A DNA stretch of 64,000 nucleotides from an uncultured Erythrobacter sp. Its GTDB lineage: Bacteria; Pseudomonadota; Alphaproteobacteria; Sphingomonadales; Sphingomonadaceae. The stretch is taken from the NCBI GenBank assembly GCA_913055155.1, contig CAJXJR010000003.1, positions 186,001 to 250,000 of the forward strand, written 5' to 3'. Of the stretch, positions 61,268 to 64,000 are shown piece by piece. Within the stretch, counting starts at the first letter, position 1. Every line of letters starts with the position of its first letter. Position numbers and translations under genes: made by a program. The notes below the pieces were generated by a model, which saw nothing but the letters and a program-made list of their open reading frames with translations, was not told where the DNA came from and ran no database searches.

Positions 61268-62169
61268 GCTGGAAACTGACTGCCGTTACCACCAAGGAAG
61301 CCGTAGAAGCCGCGCTGGAACGGCGCGAGATGACCATCGGCTGGGACGAGAATATCGTCCTCACCGGGTTCGAGGTCGATCCCGAAGAGGCCGATACCTG
61401 GCGCCTCGAAGCCTACACGCCGGGCAAGCCGACCGACGACGAACGCGCCGCCCTGCACGCGCTGTTCGACGATCCGGTGCCGCCGATCCTTGCCGAGGAA
61501 CTGCCCGAAGTCGACTGGGTGGCCGAAAGCCAAAAGGGCGTCGACCCGATCCGTGCCGGCCGCTTTCGCGTGCGCACGCCTGATCATGATGCGCTGGGCG
61601 ACCCCGCCCTGACCGAATTCGTGATCCCCGCCGCGCAGGCTTTCGGCACCGGCCAGCATGAAACCACGGCGGGCTGCCTGGAAATGCTCGACGTGATGCA
61701 CCGGCAAGGCCTGCGACCGCACAATGTCGCGGATATCGGCACCGGCACCGGGCTGCTGGCCTTTGCTGCGCTGGACCTGTGGCCACTGGCCAAGGCAGTG
61801 GCCAGCGATATCGATCCGGTCTGCGGCCCGGCTGTGGTCAGCAATTGCGCGCTGAACCATGTGCCGCTGGGCACCGATCGCGGCCAGCTGGCCATGGTGA
61901 TTGCCGATGGCATGGACGACCCCGCCTTGCAGGCGCGCGCGCCGTTCGACCTGCTGATCGCCAATATCCTGGCCGGTCCGCTGATCGACATGGCGCACGA
62001 TTTCGCCGAGGCCGTGGCGCCGCGTGGCAGCATCCTGCTGGCGGGCCTGCTGGAAGTGCAGGAACAGGCCGTTCGCTCGGCCTATCGCAAGGCGGGCTTC
62101 CGCCTGCACCGCCGCATCGTCAACGGCGACTGGAGTATCCTGTGGCTGCGGCATCGCTTTCAGGGCTGA
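61264..62169 (+). CDS. prmA: ribosomal protein L11 methyltransferase
   Basis: FGTGQHETTAGCLEMLD ... VADIGTGTGLLAFAALDL ... DLLIANILAGPLIDMA. Confidence 0.93.
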   Translation: MSWKLTAVTTKEAVEAALERREMTIGWDENIVLTGFEVDPEEADTWRLEAYTPGKPTDDERAALHALFDDPVPPILAEELPEVDWVAESQKGVDPIRAGRFRVRTPDHDALGDPALTEFVIPAAQAFGTGQHETTAGCLEMLDVMHRQGLRPHNVADIGTGTGLLAFAALDLWPLAKAVASDIDPVCGPAVVSNCALNHVPLGTDRGQLAMVIADGMDDPALQARAPFDLLIANILAGPLIDMAHDFAEAVAPRGSILLAGLLEVQEQAVRSAYRKAGFRLHRRIVNGDWSILWLRHRFQG

Positions 62170-62876
62170 TGCGCCGCCTGCTGCGCGGCCTGCTGGCGCT
62201 GCTCGCCGCGCTGGCCTTGCTGGTGGTCGGCTATCCGCTGGCGGCATGGGTCGGCAGCTCGATCCCGGCGAACGAGGCGGTCGATCTCGCCGGGGAAGAG
62301 ACCGTCCAGATCATGGTCGAAACCAATGGCACCCACACCAGCATCGTGGTGCCCGTCGTCACTGCCACCAAGGACTGGCGCGAAACCTTTCCCAGCGCCG
62401 CCGTGCCACGCCCCGATGGCCGGATGCCTACGCACCTTGCCATCGGCTGGGGAGAGCGCGAGGTGTTCCTGAACGTGCCCACATGGGGCGACCTGAAAGC
62501 CAGCACGGCCTTGCGCATCGCCACGGTGGGCGGAGAACCGCTGATGCGCGTGAGCCATTACGTGCGCCCGGCACCCGGCCCGCACCATCGACCGCTGGAG
62601 GTCTCGACCACGCAATATGCCCGGCTGGTCACCGCGATAGAGAGCGCGCTGCCCGAAGTCGCGCCGGGAGAAACACGCGAGATCCTGAAAGGCACCTTTG
62701 TCGACGATGCCTATTACGATGCCGTCGGCAGCTACACCCTGGCCAACACCTGCAACACCTGGGTGGGCGACAGGCTGGCCGAAGCGGGCGTGGAAATGGG
62801 TCGCTGGACCCCCTTTGCCGGCGGGGTAATGAAATGGATTCCACAGCCACCAGCGCCCGCATCGGGCGCGTCCTGA
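62169..62876 (+). CDS. TIGR02117/DUF2459 family protein
   Basis: ETNGTHTSIVVPV ... HLAIGWGEREVFLNVPTWGDL ... ANTCNTWVGDRLAEAGVEMGRWTPFAGGVM. Confidence 0.82.
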   Translation: MRRLLRGLLALLAALALLVVGYPLAAWVGSSIPANEAVDLAGEETVQIMVETNGTHTSIVVPVVTATKDWRETFPSAAVPRPDGRMPTHLAIGWGEREVFLNVPTWGDLKASTALRIATVGGEPLMRVSHYVRPAPGPHHRPLEVSTTQYARLVTAIESALPEVAPGETREILKGTFVDDAYYDAVGSYTLANTCNTWVGDRLAEAGVEMGRWTPFAGGVMKWIPQPPAPASGAS

Positions 62877-62896
62877 TGGTTAATTCCGGTGTAAAG

Positions 62897-62914
62897 AATC
62901 GCGACATCGCGATT
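62897..62914. promoter_or_regulatory. 18-bp palindrome upstream of PilZ gene
   Basis: AATCGCGA-CA-TCGCGATT, perfect 8-bp arms. Confidence 0.6.
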
Positions 62915-62970
62915 GCTGCCTTGCGCGATTTGTCATACCAATGTGTCAGAGGGGATCGCAGTCGGGGGGA

Positions 62971-63312
62971 ATGCGCATGGCAGAACGCGGCGCAGAACGA
63001 CATGATATCTCGATTATCGGCAAGCTTCGCACCGGCACGGGCAAGCGCGACGTAACCATCGTCGACCTGTCAGACCGCGGGTGCCGCATTTTCGATCGCA
63101 TGGGCTATCTCTCGCCCGGTCTCTCGGTGACGATAAAGATCGGGCCCATCGGCCCCATCGACGCAACGGTGCGCTGGCAGGACCAGCCCTATGCCGGGAT
63201 CCGGTTCGACAATCCGCTTTACCCCGCCGTGCTGGACCACATCCGCACGCATTTCGACCTGCGCGATCTGGGCAAGGGCGAGATCGACAATCCGGGCGAG
63301 GCGGACGTCTAG
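62971..63312 (+). CDS. PilZ domain protein
   Basis: RMAERGAERHDISIIGKLRTGTGKRDVTIVDLSDRGCRIFDRMGYLSPGLSVTIKIGPIGPIDATVRWQDQPYAGIRFDNPL. Confidence 0.82.
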   Translation: MRMAERGAERHDISIIGKLRTGTGKRDVTIVDLSDRGCRIFDRMGYLSPGLSVTIKIGPIGPIDATVRWQDQPYAGIRFDNPLYPAVLDHIRTHFDLRDLGKGEIDNPGEADV

Positions 63313-63315
63313 TAT

Positions 63316-64000
<685 letters not shown>

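Overview
The window looks like ordinary core chromosome from a GC-rich alphaproteobacterium, most likely Sphingomonadales/Erythrobacteraceae (inferred from gene content; not searched). I see no phage, transposon, CRISPR array or classical island. Recognisable blocks are: the edge of an XrtA/PEP-CTERM exopolysaccharide locus (prsK plus a sugar transferase); suhB-efp; a tkt-gap-pgk-fda carbon block; zapA-6S RNA-fau; a branched-chain keto-acid dehydrogenase operon; thyA; purF; a stress-type cluster (S41 protease, serine hydrolase, Cfa-like methyltransferase, photolyase); korAB; rppH; guaB; a BlaI/M56 pair; an ECF sigma-NrsF pair; sdhCDA; an SDR-B3 metallo-beta-lactamase-prmA operon; and ligA. tRNAs are Leu(CAA), Asp(GTC) and Pro(CGG). 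Observations most worth follow-up: (1) a Wzz/GumC-like gene whose single reading frame is broken by two in-frame TAA codons; (2) an unlisted 37-aa membrane microprotein lodged between korA and korB with overlapping stop/start codons at both ends; (3) three 36-bp tandem hairpin-forming repeats between 6S RNA and fau; (4) a lipoprotein-type subclass B3 metallo-beta-lactamase coupled to prmA; (5) a GTAACC-N16-CGAA promoter whose -10 overlaps the called start codon of the sigma gene; (6) a near-consensus sigma70 promoter with a palindrome filling its spacer in front of the bkd operon; (7) two BlaI-type operators 21 bp apart. All calls are by reading only; no database search was run.
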